From: an uncultured Oscillibacter sp.
Lineage (GTDB): Bacteria > Bacillota > Clostridia > Oscillospirales > Oscillospiraceae
Direction of reading: 5' to 3'
DNA length: 42,004 nt
Assembly: GCF_947654275.1 (NCBI RefSeq)
Contig: NZ_CANTJS010000022.1
Coordinates: 1-42,004 of the forward strand
In this document: positions 31,006 through 38,672 of the stretch, piece after piece
Numbering within the stretch: position 1 is the first letter of the stretch
Layout: every line of letters begins with the position of its first letter
The notes under the pieces: model-generated
Databases searched by the model: none
What the model was told of the DNA's origin: nothing
What the model saw: only the letters and a program-made list of their open reading frames with translations
Made by a program: the position numbers and the translations under genes

Positions 31006-31602
31006 TTACATGCCCAGGTCCTCGTCAATCAGCAGCACTTCGGCCTCCATGCCCATCATGGGGCCCCAGAGGGTCACCAGTCCCCGGCAGATGCGCTCCG
31101 GGCTCCTGCAGTCATAGCACCGGTCCCCCTTGACGGCGCAGGGGGTTTTCCTGCCCAGCCGCTGGGCGTTCCGGGGGGAGGCGATATTCCGGGCCCGCCA
31201 GACCGCTGCGTCTACGGTGGGGGCCAGCTTGTTCCGTCCGATGACAAAATAGACCTTTTTGTGGCCGAACAGGGTGGAGGCCACCCGGTTTCCCGCGCCG
31301 TCGATGTTCACCAGCTCCCCCGTCTCCGCCAGGGCGTTGACAGAAGTCAGGTAGATGTCCGCGGTCTGGGCCTCCCGGCGGGCGGCGGCGGCGTCCTCCC
31401 ATTTCCAGTGCCAAATGGTTTTGCAGCGCTTCCCCAGGCGCTCGTAAAGCCCCAGGGCGTCCAGGGTGACGGAGCCGCCGAAGCCCACGGTCATCCCCGT
31501 GACGGCGCCCTCCAGATAGTCCGCCGCCTCCGCGCCGGTGGGGAAGAGCCGGACGGTGTAGCCCCGGTCCTCCAGATTTTTTTTGACAGTCTCCAGCTTC
31601 AT
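31006..31602 (-). CDS. LUD-domain protein (LutC/YkgG-like)
   Basis: A 198-residue cytoplasmic protein of the LUD family. The N-terminal MKLETVKKNLEDRGYTV, then GMTVGFGGSVTLDALGL and ADIYLTSVNALAETGELVNIDGAGNRVAS are the family core. Near the end a Cys-rich part, CAVKGDRCYDCRSPERIC, is seen in the subgroup found alone in Clostridia rather than in lutABC operons. Exact function not known; the named relatives take part in lactate use. AGAGGAG precedes ATG. Confidence 0.9.
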   Translation of the reverse strand: MKLETVKKNLEDRGYTVRLFPTGAEAADYLEGAVTGMTVGFGGSVTLDALGLYERLGKRCKTIWHWKWEDAAAARREAQTADIYLTSVNALAETGELVNIDGAGNRVASTLFGHKKVYFVIGRNKLAPTVDAAVWRARNIASPRNAQRLGRKTPCAVKGDRCYDCRSPERICRGLVTLWGPMMGMEAEVLLIDEDLGM

Positions 31603-31653
31603 ATCATCTGTACTCCTCTCTGTGCTGTGTGCCGGGTGAAAGGGTTTTCCGGG

Positions 31654-32511
31654 TCAGATTTCGTCCTTCTGATACTGCCGGAAGCCCCGGCCCATGACCT
31701 CGTGGGCGTCGCAGACAATCAGGAAGGCGGCGGGGTCCAGGTCGTGAATCTGCCGCTTGATTTCCACAATCTCCCGCTGCTTGAAGGCAATCATCAGCAC
31801 CTGCTTCTCCGCACCGGTATAGGCCCCGTGGCCCTGGAGGATGGTGACGCCCCGGTGCTGGGACCGCATCAGGCTGTCGGCAATGTCCCGCCAGCGGTCC
31901 GAAACGATGTAGGCCACCCGGGAGTTCTCCATGCCGTAGAGAATGGAATCCATCACCTTGGAGCTGATGACCATTTTCACAATGCCGTACAGCAGGGCGT
32001 CCAGCGTGCCGAAGGCCGCCGCCACCACCAGCATCACCAAGAGATTGGGAACCATCAGCAGATCCCCGATGGGGAGCCAGGGCCATTTCAGCTTCATCAG
32101 CTTGCCCACGATGTCCGTGCCACCGGTGGTGGCCCCCTGGGCGAAAATCATGCCGCTGCCCACGCCCATCACCCCGCCGCCGTAAAGACAGGCCAGGAAG
32201 GGGTCCATGGGTCCGAAGTCATACAGAAGGGCGAAGACGTCTATAGCGGCGGAGCTGGCCAGCATGGCATAGAGAGAGGACACCAGCATGTGGCCCCCCA
32301 GCTTCCGCCAGCCCACCGCAAACAGCGGTACATTCATGGCGATGGTCAGCAGGCCCACCGTCAGCGGCGGGCAGTAAAAGTGAATCACCTGAGCCAGGCC
32401 GGTGACGCCGCCCATGGCGAACTGGTTGGGTGCGATGAACCAGGCGAAGCCCAGAGCGTAGATCAGACAGCCCGCGGTGATGAGTCCGTAGCTTTTCACC
32501 AGACGCTTCAT
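31654..32511 (-). CDS. YitT family membrane protein
   Basis: A 285-residue membrane protein. Five helices up to residue 170 (start MKRLVKSYGLITAGCLIYALGFAWFIAPNQFA, GGVTGLAQV, and GMIFAQGATTGGTDIVGKL, typical of YitT/DUF161), then a soluble DUF2179 domain with LMRSQHRGVTILQGHGAYTG and VIVEIKRQIHDLDPAAFLI-like segment. Role unknown. Its ATG overlaps the parC stop (ATGA), so translation is coupled, an unusual pairing. Confidence 0.92.
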   Translation of the reverse strand: MKRLVKSYGLITAGCLIYALGFAWFIAPNQFAMGGVTGLAQVIHFYCPPLTVGLLTIAMNVPLFAVGWRKLGGHMLVSSLYAMLASSAAIDVFALLYDFGPMDPFLACLYGGGVMGVGSGMIFAQGATTGGTDIVGKLMKLKWPWLPIGDLLMVPNLLVMLVVAAAFGTLDALLYGIVKMVISSKVMDSILYGMENSRVAYIVSDRWRDIADSLMRSQHRGVTILQGHGAYTGAEKQVLMIAFKQREIVEIKRQIHDLDPAAFLIVCDAHEVMGRGFRQYQKDEI

Positions 32512-34775
32512 GTGGTCTCCTCTCCGCCGGGGCCGTCCGGAAGAGTCAGCTGCTTTTCCTCGGAGTCCTCCTGCCGCAGCAGGGCTCCCGCCGCGGGAAC
32601 GGCCCGGACCCGGTAGCGGCTGGGACTGACAATGCCGGTCTCCTCCAGGGGGCGGACGGTGTCCAGCTGGTGCTTGGGCTTCAGCGTCATCACCGCCACG
32701 CCCTGGGTGGTCCGGGTGGTCTTGGGGGCCAGCAGGGCGGTGCTGAGAATCAGGCAGCGGGGCTCCGTGGAGCAGACCGCAAGCTCCCGTTCCCGGTCCA
32801 GACGGATGATGGCCCGCAGGGGGGCCTTGTCGGAGTAGGCCCCTGTGAGCTTGCGGCGGTTGGAGGCGGTCTGATAGGCCTTCAGCTCCACCCGGGCCGC
32901 CTTGCCGTTTTCAAAGAAGAAAATCAGCCCGCCGGAATAGTCCCCCGGCAGCACCATGAAGATGACGCTCTCCCCGGCGTCCATGCCCAGCTTGGCCGGG
33001 AGATAATCCCCCAGGACGCTGGCCTTGGCGTCGTCGAACTCCGTCAGCCGGGTCTTGTAGACCTGACAGCGGTCGGTGAAGAACATGACCTCGGCGGCGC
33101 TGTCGGTCTCGAAGCTCTGGCGGAGGCCGTCCCCCTCCTTGAACTTCTGAGCCCCGCTCATCCGGAGGCTCTGAGGCGTGATCTTCTTGAAATATCCCTC
33201 CCGGGAGAGGAAGACATGGACGGGGTAGGCCGCCGGGGTTTCGTCCACTGTCACCTCCGGCAGCTCGTGGGCGTAGACGATGGAGGTGCGGCGGGGCTCG
33301 CCGTACTTCTTTGCCGCCTCCTTCAGCTCGTCCAGTATGAGTTTCTTCACCCGGCGGGGATTCTGCAGGGTGTCCTCCAGGTCGTCAATCTCGTTCTGAA
33401 GGGCCTCGGTCTCCTGGACCCGTTTCAGGATGTACTCCTGATTGATGTTCCGCAGCCGGATTTCCGCCACATATTCCGCCTGAACCTGGTCGATGCCGAA
33501 GCCGATCATCAGGTTGGGAACCACCTCGGCCTCCGCCCCGGTCTCCCGGATGATTCGGATGGCCTTGTCAATGTCCAGCAGGATGCGCTTCAGGCCTTTG
33601 AGCAGGTGGAGCTTTTCCTTCCGCTTTCCCAGGACGAAGAACACCCGCCGCCGGACGGACTCGGTGCGCCAGGCGGTCCACTCCTCCAGAATCTGCCGGA
33701 CCCCCAGCACCCGGGGCTGTCCGGCGATGAGGACGTTGAAGTTGCAGGAAAAAGCGTCCTCCAGGGGGGGCTGCCGGAACAGCCGCGCCATGAGCTTCTC
33801 CGGGTCTGCCCCCCGTTTGAGGTCGATGGTGAGCTTGAGGCCGGAGAGGTCCGTCTCGTCCCGCATGTCGGCAATCTCCCGGGCCTTGCCCGCCTTGATG
33901 AGCTCCGCCACCTTGTCCAGAATGGCCTCGGTGGAGGTGGAATAGGGAATCTCGTAAATCTCAATGAGGTTTTCCTCTTTGACATAGCGCCATTTGGCCC
34001 GGACCTTCACGCTGCCCCGGCCGGTGCTGTAAATCTCCCGCAGGGCGTCCGGGTCGCAGATGAGCTCGCCGCCGGTGGGGAAGTCCGGCCCCAGCAGGGT
34101 GTCCGCCAGGTCGCAGTCCGGATTTTTCAGATAGGCCGCCGTGGTCTCGCAGACCTCCCGCAGGTTGAAGCCGCAGAACTGAGAGGCCATGCCCACGGCG
34201 ATGCCGCTGTTGGCGGACACCAGGATGTTGGGAAACGTGGTGGGCAGCAGGGCGGGCTCCTTCATGGTGTTGTCATAGTTGTCCACAAAGTCCACCGTGT
34301 CGCTGTCGATGTCCCGGAAGAGCTCCTGACAGATGGGGGTCAGCCTGGCTTCGGTGTACCGGGGGGCGGCCCAGGCCATGTCCCGGGAATAGTGCTTGCC
34401 GAAGTTGCCCTTGGAGTCCACGAAGGGGGTCAGCAGGGCCCCGTAGCCCCGGCTGAGGCGGACCATGGTGTCATAAATCGCCGTGTCGCCGTGGGGGTTC
34501 AGCTTCATGGTCTGGCCCACGATGTTGGCGGATTTGGTCCGGGGCTTGGTCAAAAGGCCCATGGTGTACATGGTGTACAGGAGCTTGCGGTGGGAGGGCT
34601 TGAAGCCGTCGATCTCCGGAATGGCCCGGGAGACGATGACGCTCATGGCGTAGGGCATGTAGTTGGTTTCCAGGGTGTCGGTGATGGGCTGCTCCACCAC
34701 CGCGGCGTGGAGGCCCATGACGTTGGGGTTTCCGGCTTTGGGCTTTCTGGTTTCGGGTGTTTTCTTTTTCGGCAT
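32508..34775 (-). CDS. parC: DNA topoisomerase II subunit A (ParC/GyrA-like), atypical set
   Basis: A 755-residue cleavage-and-rejoining subunit. The catalytic Tyr is in WAAPRYTEARLT (about 137). The region equal to the quinolone pocket reads NPHGDTAIYDTMVRL (about 93-108), with Thr where GyrA has Ser83 and Asp at the 87 position; the preceding HPHGD is NPHGD here. YIPYAMSVIVSRAIPE-type start (MPYAMSVIVSRAIPEIDGFKPSHRKLLY) is normal. The C-terminal part after about 560 is shorter than in GyrA, and no GyrA-box is seen, so it is more like ParC or the extra Clostridia set. The partner ParE-like gene lies 1.3 kb upstream, split off by an island. Confidence 0.9.
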   Translation of the reverse strand: MPKKKTPETRKPKAGNPNVMGLHAAVVEQPITDTLETNYMPYAMSVIVSRAIPEIDGFKPSHRKLLYTMYTMGLLTKPRTKSANIVGQTMKLNPHGDTAIYDTMVRLSRGYGALLTPFVDSKGNFGKHYSRDMAWAAPRYTEARLTPICQELFRDIDSDTVDFVDNYDNTMKEPALLPTTFPNILVSANSGIAVGMASQFCGFNLREVCETTAAYLKNPDCDLADTLLGPDFPTGGELICDPDALREIYSTGRGSVKVRAKWRYVKEENLIEIYEIPYSTSTEAILDKVAELIKAGKAREIADMRDETDLSGLKLTIDLKRGADPEKLMARLFRQPPLEDAFSCNFNVLIAGQPRVLGVRQILEEWTAWRTESVRRRVFFVLGKRKEKLHLLKGLKRILLDIDKAIRIIRETGAEAEVVPNLMIGFGIDQVQAEYVAEIRLRNINQEYILKRVQETEALQNEIDDLEDTLQNPRRVKKLILDELKEAAKKYGEPRRTSIVYAHELPEVTVDETPAAYPVHVFLSREGYFKKITPQSLRMSGAQKFKEGDGLRQSFETDSAAEVMFFTDRCQVYKTRLTEFDDAKASVLGDYLPAKLGMDAGESVIFMVLPGDYSGGLIFFFENGKAARVELKAYQTASNRRKLTGAYSDKAPLRAIIRLDRERELAVCSTEPRCLILSTALLAPKTTRTTQGVAVMTLKPKHQLDTVRPLEETGIVSPSRYRVRAVPAAGALLRQEDSEEKQLTLPDGPGGEETT

Positions 34776-34816
34776 ACTGTCTATTCCTTACTTAAAATCC
34801 AATTCACAGGGTTGTT

Positions 34817-34981
34817 TTAAACGTATTCGGGGGTGCTTTCAAGGTCTTTTCGGTTGCGGATGATGTGGTCATAATAGCTGAACTGCCATAATTTTGTTTC
34901 AGAAGGCATCCCCGGGTTTCGATATCGCCGGTCCGTCTTCATGGTGCCGGTAATATTTTGCAGGGTGCGGGCTCTGTCCCG
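34817..34981 (-). pseudogene. C-terminal remnant of a Y1/RAYT-type (REP-associated) transposase
   Basis: Directly after the stop of the 89-residue gene, the same frame reads 54 more residues ending in TAA at 34817. It contains LQNITGTMKTDRRYRN, then LWQFSYYDHIIRNRKDL and TPEYV. The W-Q-x-x-Y-Y-D-H-I-I-R-N stretch is the late motif of Y1 (Transposase_17) and RAYT proteins. The catalytic HUH and Tyr parts are absent, so it is a dead fragment. The family assignment is by eye. Confidence 0.65.
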
Positions 34982-35251
34982 TTAAGTCAACGCAACCCCC
35001 AGCAGTCCCAGGGCAAACAAACTGTCCAGCGCCAGGAGAAAGGCCCCCATGCGGCGGGAGACCTTCCGCCGGTTTTCCGGCGTATCCGGGGCGATGGGGG
35101 CCTTCTCCCAGCGGAGCAGGTAGATGCCGCCGTTCTGATAGAAGCAGAACAGGCCGGACAGGTCCGTCAGCAGGAAAGCCAGGCCTGCCAGGAAGAAGAA
35201 CGCCGCGCACAGTCCGCCCCAGATCAGAAAGAACAGCTCCGTTTTTTCCAT
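34982..35251 (-). CDS. Small two-helix membrane protein
   Basis: An 89-residue protein with two hydrophobic helices (about 7-32 and 68-88) joined by a loop with GIYLLRWEKAPIAPDTPENRRKVSRRMG. GAGGAGG precedes ATG 35251. The topology is like DUF3784-type proteins but the motif match is poor, so it is left unnamed. It follows the 40-residue gene after 12 bp and ends where the transposase remnant starts. Confidence 0.65.
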   Translation of the reverse strand: MEKTELFFLIWGGLCAAFFFLAGLAFLLTDLSGLFCFYQNGGIYLLRWEKAPIAPDTPENRRKVSRRMGAFLLALDSLFALGLLGVALT

Positions 35252-35263
35252 GGCGGGGCCTCC

Positions 35264-35386
35264 TCACTCCTGCGGGGCCCCGTCCGGAGCGTCCAGGGCG
35301 TCCGGGACGGCGGTTTTGACGGCCCAGCACAGGGCCAGGGCGGAGACCAGGATGGACGCCGCCAGAATGCAGAGCGCGTTATTCAT
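35264..35386 (-). CDS. 40-residue single-helix membrane peptide
   Basis: MNNALCILAASILVSALAL and then a soluble tail (VKTAVPDALDAPDGAPQE, preceded by CWA) make a 40-residue frame with one membrane helix. AGGAGA lies 8-12 bases before ATG 35386. Its start overlaps the stop of the parC-like leader ORF (ATGA) and the next gene follows after 12 bp, so it looks like a real coupled mini-gene. Function unknown. Confidence 0.55.
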   Translation of the reverse strand: MNNALCILAASILVSALALCWAVKTAVPDALDAPDGAPQE

Positions 35387-35466
35387 TTCAGGGTCTCCTG
35401 TATATTGCCGGAAATCTCGCCGGGGAAATTGGGCTTTCCGGTGTCAGGTGTTTTCTTCTTTGGCAT
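35383..35466 (-). pseudogene. Duplicated parC 5' end as a 27-residue ORF
   Basis: The frame from ATG 35466 begins MPKKKTPDTGKPN, against MPKKKTPETRKPK at the start of the parC gene at 34775; about 34 of the first 39 bases agree. After 13 residues the similarity ends and the frame continues FPGEISGNIQETLK and stops, its stop overlapping the next start. It could serve as a coupling leader for the mini-genes. Confidence 0.65.
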
Positions 35467-35476
35467 TTTTTGTTTC

Positions 35477-35500
35477 CGCGTTCAGCGGAGGCTGAACGCG
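35477..35500 (-). terminator. Hairpin after the XRE gene
   Basis: CGCGTTCAGC, loop, GCTGAACGCG, followed on the minus strand by GAAACAAAAAA, so not a classical U-tract terminator. It lies between the XRE stop and the parC-like fragment. Confidence 0.5.
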
Positions 35501-35522
35501 CCTCCTCTTTTGGTTTCCGTTG

Positions 35523-35741
35523 CTATTTGAGTTCAGGGTCCTCTGTCCGGCCCAGGAGATAGTCCACAGAGCAGTCCAGATAGTCGGCGATTGCGACAAG
35601 AATATCGGAGGATACTTTTGATGTGGGCTTTGCCCGCCATTTGCTGAACAGGCTGTCCGAAATTCCAATGGCAGTCGCTACATGGTTTGGAACAATGTTC
35701 CTCTCCTTCAGGATGTTCAGGATTCTTTCTGTATGTTCCAT
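35523..35741 (-). CDS. XRE-family HTH regulator, small
   Basis: A 72-residue Cro/C1-type protein, almost only the HTH: ILNILKERNIVPNHVATAIGISDSLFSKWRAKP, then SSDILVAIADYLDCSVDYLLGRT. AGGAA-type site precedes ATG 35741. It is divergent from the small RHH-like gene, and copies of ATTCAGGTAT in the shared region are likely operators. The region is less GC-rich than its neighbours and looks acquired. Confidence 0.9.
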   Translation of the reverse strand: MEHTERILNILKERNIVPNHVATAIGISDSLFSKWRAKPTSKVSSDILVAIADYLDCSVDYLLGRTEDPELK

Positions 35742-35784
35742 TATGGTTCCTTCCTGGTGAATATGATAATCGGAGCATGAAAAT

Positions 35785-35822
35785 ATTCAGGTATTGACTT
35801 CATGAATAAATTCAGGTATACT
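35785..35822 (+). promoter_or_regulatory. Promoter with repeated operator sites
   Basis: TTGACT (35794-35799), 17-bp spacer, TATACT (35817-35822). ATTCAGGTAT occurs twice, at 35785-35794 and 35810-35819, next to each promoter box, and TTCATGAA lies between them; a repressor, probably the divergent XRE protein, would cover the promoter. Confidence 0.7.
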
Positions 35823-35864
35823 AAAAGCATCTTATTCGATCTTAGGCGGGGAGTGCTGAGTGAT

Positions 35865-36044
35865 ATGGCTGACAGTAAGCAGAGAAAGCAAAAAAGCAAA
35901 CGCGTCTGCGTGACCATGACCGAGCAGGACCATGAACATCTGACCCGGCTGGCGTATGAAACCCTGCGCACCCGGTCCGGTTATCTGAGGTGGCTTCTGC
36001 ACCGGGATTTTACAGAAAGAGGCGTTGACTATAGGAATAAATGA
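35865..36044 (+). CDS. Small RHH-like or MobC-like DNA-binding protein
   Basis: A 59-residue basic protein. ATG 35865 is preceded by GGGGAG; an upstream ATG at 35802 lies before the -10 box and is rejected. The N-terminal strand KRVCVTMTEQDHEHLTRLAYETLRTRSGYLRWLLH has the beta-helix-helix pattern of ribbon-helix-helix proteins as used by MobC or CopG types. No partner relaxase or toxin is near. Confidence 0.55.
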   Translation: MADSKQRKQKSKRVCVTMTEQDHEHLTRLAYETLRTRSGYLRWLLHRDFTERGVDYRNK

Positions 36045-36076
36045 GAAGGGGGGGACCGGTTTCCCCCGGCGGGAGT

Positions 36077-36097
36077 CCAGAGGGCGGGGCCCTCTGG
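36077..36097. terminator. Shared hairpin between the RHH gene and parE
   Basis: CCAGAGGGC, loop GGG, GCCCTCTGG. Convergent ends of both genes are near; no U-tract. Confidence 0.55.
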
Positions 36098-36119
36098 CGG
36101 GTGTGGGCGGAGCCCAATC

Positions 36120-38114
36120 TTACGAAATGTCTGCCATCTCTAAATATTTATATCCGTTCTCGGCAATGTGCTCCTTCCGCCCCTGGAGGTTGTCCCCCAG
36201 CAGCAAATCGAACACCGCCGCCGTCCGCTCCACGTCCTCGGGCATGACCCGAATGAGCCGCCGGGTCTCCGGGTTCATGGTGGTGAGCCACATCATGTCC
36301 GGGTCGTTCTCGCCCAGACCCTTGGAGCGGTCAATCTTGACCTTTTTCCCCTCCAGGGATTTGACAATGTCGTTTTTCTCCCGGTCTGAGTAGGCGAACC
36401 AGGTTTTTTCACCAGAGGTGATTTCAAAGAGGGGGGTCTCAGCGATATAGACATAGCCCTCCCGGATCAGGGTGGGGGTCAGCCGGTAGAGCATGGTGAG
36501 GACCAGGGTGCGAATCTGGAAGCCGTCCACGTCGCCGTCGGTGCAGATGACCACCTTGCTCCAGCGGAGGTTCCCCAGGTCGAAGGAGGACACATCTTTG
36601 GCGTGCTTGTTCTGGACCTCCACGCCGCAGCCCAGGACCTTGATGAGGTCCGTGATGATGTCGCTTTTGAAAATCCGGGCGTAGTCCGCCTTCAGGCAGT
36701 TGAGAATTTTGCCCCGGATGGGCATGATGCCCTGATATTCCGAGTCCCGGGCCAGCTTCACGCTGCCCAGGGCGCTGTCGCCCTCCACGATGTAGATTTC
36801 CCGGCGGCCGGGGTCCTTGGTCCGGCAGTCCACGAATTTCTGAACCCGGTTGGCAATGTCGACGCTGCCGGAGAGCTTTTTCTTGATGTTCAGCCGGGCT
36901 TCCTCCGCCTTCTCCCGGCTGCGCTTGTTCAGAAGAATCTGCTCACCGATTTTTTCCGCGTCGAAGTGGTTTTCGATGAAATAAATCTCCAGATTGGACC
37001 GGAGGAATTCCGTCATGGTCTCCTGGATGAATTTGTTGGTAATGGCTTTTTTCGTCTGGTTTTCATAGCTGGTCTGGGTGGAAAAGTTGCTGCTGACCAG
37101 AATCAGGCAGTCCTCGATATCCGCCCAGGTGATTTTGCTCTCGTTTTTCTGGTACTTCCCCTGTTCCCGGAGGTACTTGTCCACGGCGGAGACGAAGGCG
37201 AACCGGGCGGCCTTCTCCGGGCTTCCCCCGTGCTCCAGCCAGCTGGAATTGTGATAATGCTCCACCACGCTGACCCTGTTGGAAAAGCAGAAGGACGCCG
37301 ACAGCTTCACCTTATACTCCGGCTTGTCCGCCCGGTCCCGGCCCTTCTTCTCCCCCTGCCAGAACACCGGGGCGGTGAGGCTTCCCTCGCCCGCCAGCTC
37401 GGCCACATAGTCGGCAATGCCGTTTTCATAGACGAAGTCCTGGGTCTCAAAGGTATCCGCCCCGGTCTGGGTCCGGACGTGGAAGGTGACCCCGGCGTTG
37501 ACCACCGCCTGCCGCTTGCAGACGTGGGCGAAGTACTCCGGCGGAATGGCAATGTCGGTGAATACGTCCAGGTCGGGGAGCCACCGGGTCCGGGTGCCGG
37601 TCTTTTTGCTCTGGGACCTGGGCAGGGGTTTTTTCTCCAGCTCCCCCACGATTTCGCCCCGCTCAAAATGGAGATGGTACTCAAAGCCGTCCCGCCAGAC
37701 GGTGACGTCCATATAGCGGGAGGCGTACTGGGTGGCGCAGGAGCCCAGGCCGTTGAGCCCCAGGGAGTATTCATAATTGTCGCCGGATACGTTGTCGTAT
37801 TTTCCGCCGGCGTAGAGCTCGCAGAATACCAGTTCCCAGTTGTATTTCTGTTCCTTCTCGTTCCAGTCCACCGGACAGCCCCGGCCCGCGTCCTCCACCT
37901 CCACGCTGTGGTCCAGATAATAGGTGACGGAGATGGACGTGCCGTGGCCCTCCCGGGCCTCGTCGATGGAGTTGGACAGAATCTCGAACACCGCGTGCTC
38001 ACAGCCGTCCAGCCCGTCGGAGCCGAAAATCACCCCGGGGCGCTTCCGCACCCGGTCGGCCCCCTTCAGGGCGGAAATGCTGTCGTTTCCATAGGCTTGC
38101 TTCTTTGCTGTCAT
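36120..38114 (-). CDS. parE: DNA topoisomerase II subunit B (ParE/GyrB-like), atypical set
   Basis: A 664-residue ATPase subunit. ATG 38114 (MTAKKQAYGND) has GGGAGG 5 bases before; longer versions to 38282 would translate the attenuator leader. GHKL ATPase motifs: EILSNSIDEAREG, EDAGRGCPVDWNEKEQKYN and LNGLGSCATQYAS. The TOPRIM part has VEGDSALGS (about 440), PIRGKILN and ICTDGDVDGFQIRTL (about 521). The sequence from about 60 to 120 is unlike housekeeping GyrB, matching the second Clostridia pair. It works with the ParC-like subunit encoded downstream to relax or decatenate DNA. Confidence 0.92.
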   Translation of the reverse strand: MTAKKQAYGNDSISALKGADRVRKRPGVIFGSDGLDGCEHAVFEILSNSIDEAREGHGTSISVTYYLDHSVEVEDAGRGCPVDWNEKEQKYNWELVFCELYAGGKYDNVSGDNYEYSLGLNGLGSCATQYASRYMDVTVWRDGFEYHLHFERGEIVGELEKKPLPRSQSKKTGTRTRWLPDLDVFTDIAIPPEYFAHVCKRQAVVNAGVTFHVRTQTGADTFETQDFVYENGIADYVAELAGEGSLTAPVFWQGEKKGRDRADKPEYKVKLSASFCFSNRVSVVEHYHNSSWLEHGGSPEKAARFAFVSAVDKYLREQGKYQKNESKITWADIEDCLILVSSNFSTQTSYENQTKKAITNKFIQETMTEFLRSNLEIYFIENHFDAEKIGEQILLNKRSREKAEEARLNIKKKLSGSVDIANRVQKFVDCRTKDPGRREIYIVEGDSALGSVKLARDSEYQGIMPIRGKILNCLKADYARIFKSDIITDLIKVLGCGVEVQNKHAKDVSSFDLGNLRWSKVVICTDGDVDGFQIRTLVLTMLYRLTPTLIREGYVYIAETPLFEITSGEKTWFAYSDREKNDIVKSLEGKKVKIDRSKGLGENDPDMMWLTTMNPETRRLIRVMPEDVERTAAVFDLLLGDNLQGRKEHIAENGYKYLEMADIS

Positions 38115-38156
38115 ATATCCTCCCAAGCTGGCAAGATGGGCGGAGAAATCCGCCAT

Positions 38157-38183
38157 AAAAAATCCGGATTGCAAAGAATCCGG
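38157..38183 (-). terminator. Terminator-like hairpin in the parE leader
   Basis: On the minus strand CCGGATT, loop CTTTGC, AATCCGG, then ATTTTTT. It is between the parE promoter (38229-38257) and the start codon at 38114, so it could stop transcription early. Confidence 0.6.
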
Positions 38184-38228
38184 GTCGTCCGTATGGTTCT
38201 CCGGGGCGGCCCCCGGGCGTTTGGGGCT

Positions 38229-38257
38229 ATTGTAGCACACTTTTTCGCCGGGTTCAA
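38229..38257 (-). promoter_or_regulatory. Promoter of parE
   Basis: Minus strand TTGAAC (38257-38252), 17-bp spacer, TACAAT (38234-38229). Confidence 0.75.
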
Positions 38258-38461
38258 CCCTTCCGGCAACAAAGTATGTCACGTTTTTTCCGCGGTTTCG
38301 CGCCCTTTTTCGGGCCGGAGGGGCATTTTCCGCCCCTCCCGGTTCCCGTTCCGCCGGGAGCCGCCCCCGCCGCCTCCGGAGACGTCCAAACGCCTCTGCG
38401 GCAGTGCGTTGGTACTTTCGTACGGAAACCTTGAATTCTGAACGAAATGGTCTTCTTTCCC

Positions 38462-38490
38462 TTGACGCAGGGGCGGGAAGCGCCTATAAT
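38462..38490 (+). promoter_or_regulatory. Strong promoter of the surface-protein gene
   Basis: TTGACG (38462-38467), 17-bp spacer, perfect TATAAT (38485-38490). The leader is about 175 nt. Confidence 0.8.
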
Positions 38491-38600
38491 AAAGCTGTAC
38501 AGCCGGAGGGCCGGAAGGCTTATGCCGCAAGGGCCCGCGCCCTTTCCGGACGCGGAGGGCAGGGGAAAATTCACGCGAAAGCGCGTTTTATATAAATTGT

Positions 38601-38644
38601 ACTGGGGCATGCCCCAGTGTGCTGTCTCCAGAGGAGACAGCACA
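38601..38644 (+). other. Two palindromes in the surface-protein leader
   Basis: ACTGGGGCATGCCCCAGT (38601-38618, perfect) directly joined to TGTGCTGTCTCC, loop AGA, GGAGACAGCACA (38618-38644). No U-tract follows. They would fold 28 bases before the start codon and may tune translation or stability. Confidence 0.65.
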
Positions 38645-38672
38645 AAGACCTTTGCAGAAGGGAGAGTGGATT

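Noticed and set aside
32508..34775. Quinolone resistance change at the Ser83-equivalent site (Thr)
   Set aside because: This is a divergent ParC-like subunit; Thr is probably natural here and resistance cannot be inferred from sequence alone.
30118..34820. Two very long plus-strand frames (832 and 716 residues)
   Set aside because: They run antisense to lipoprotein, LUD, YitT and parC, which have clear domains and start sites.
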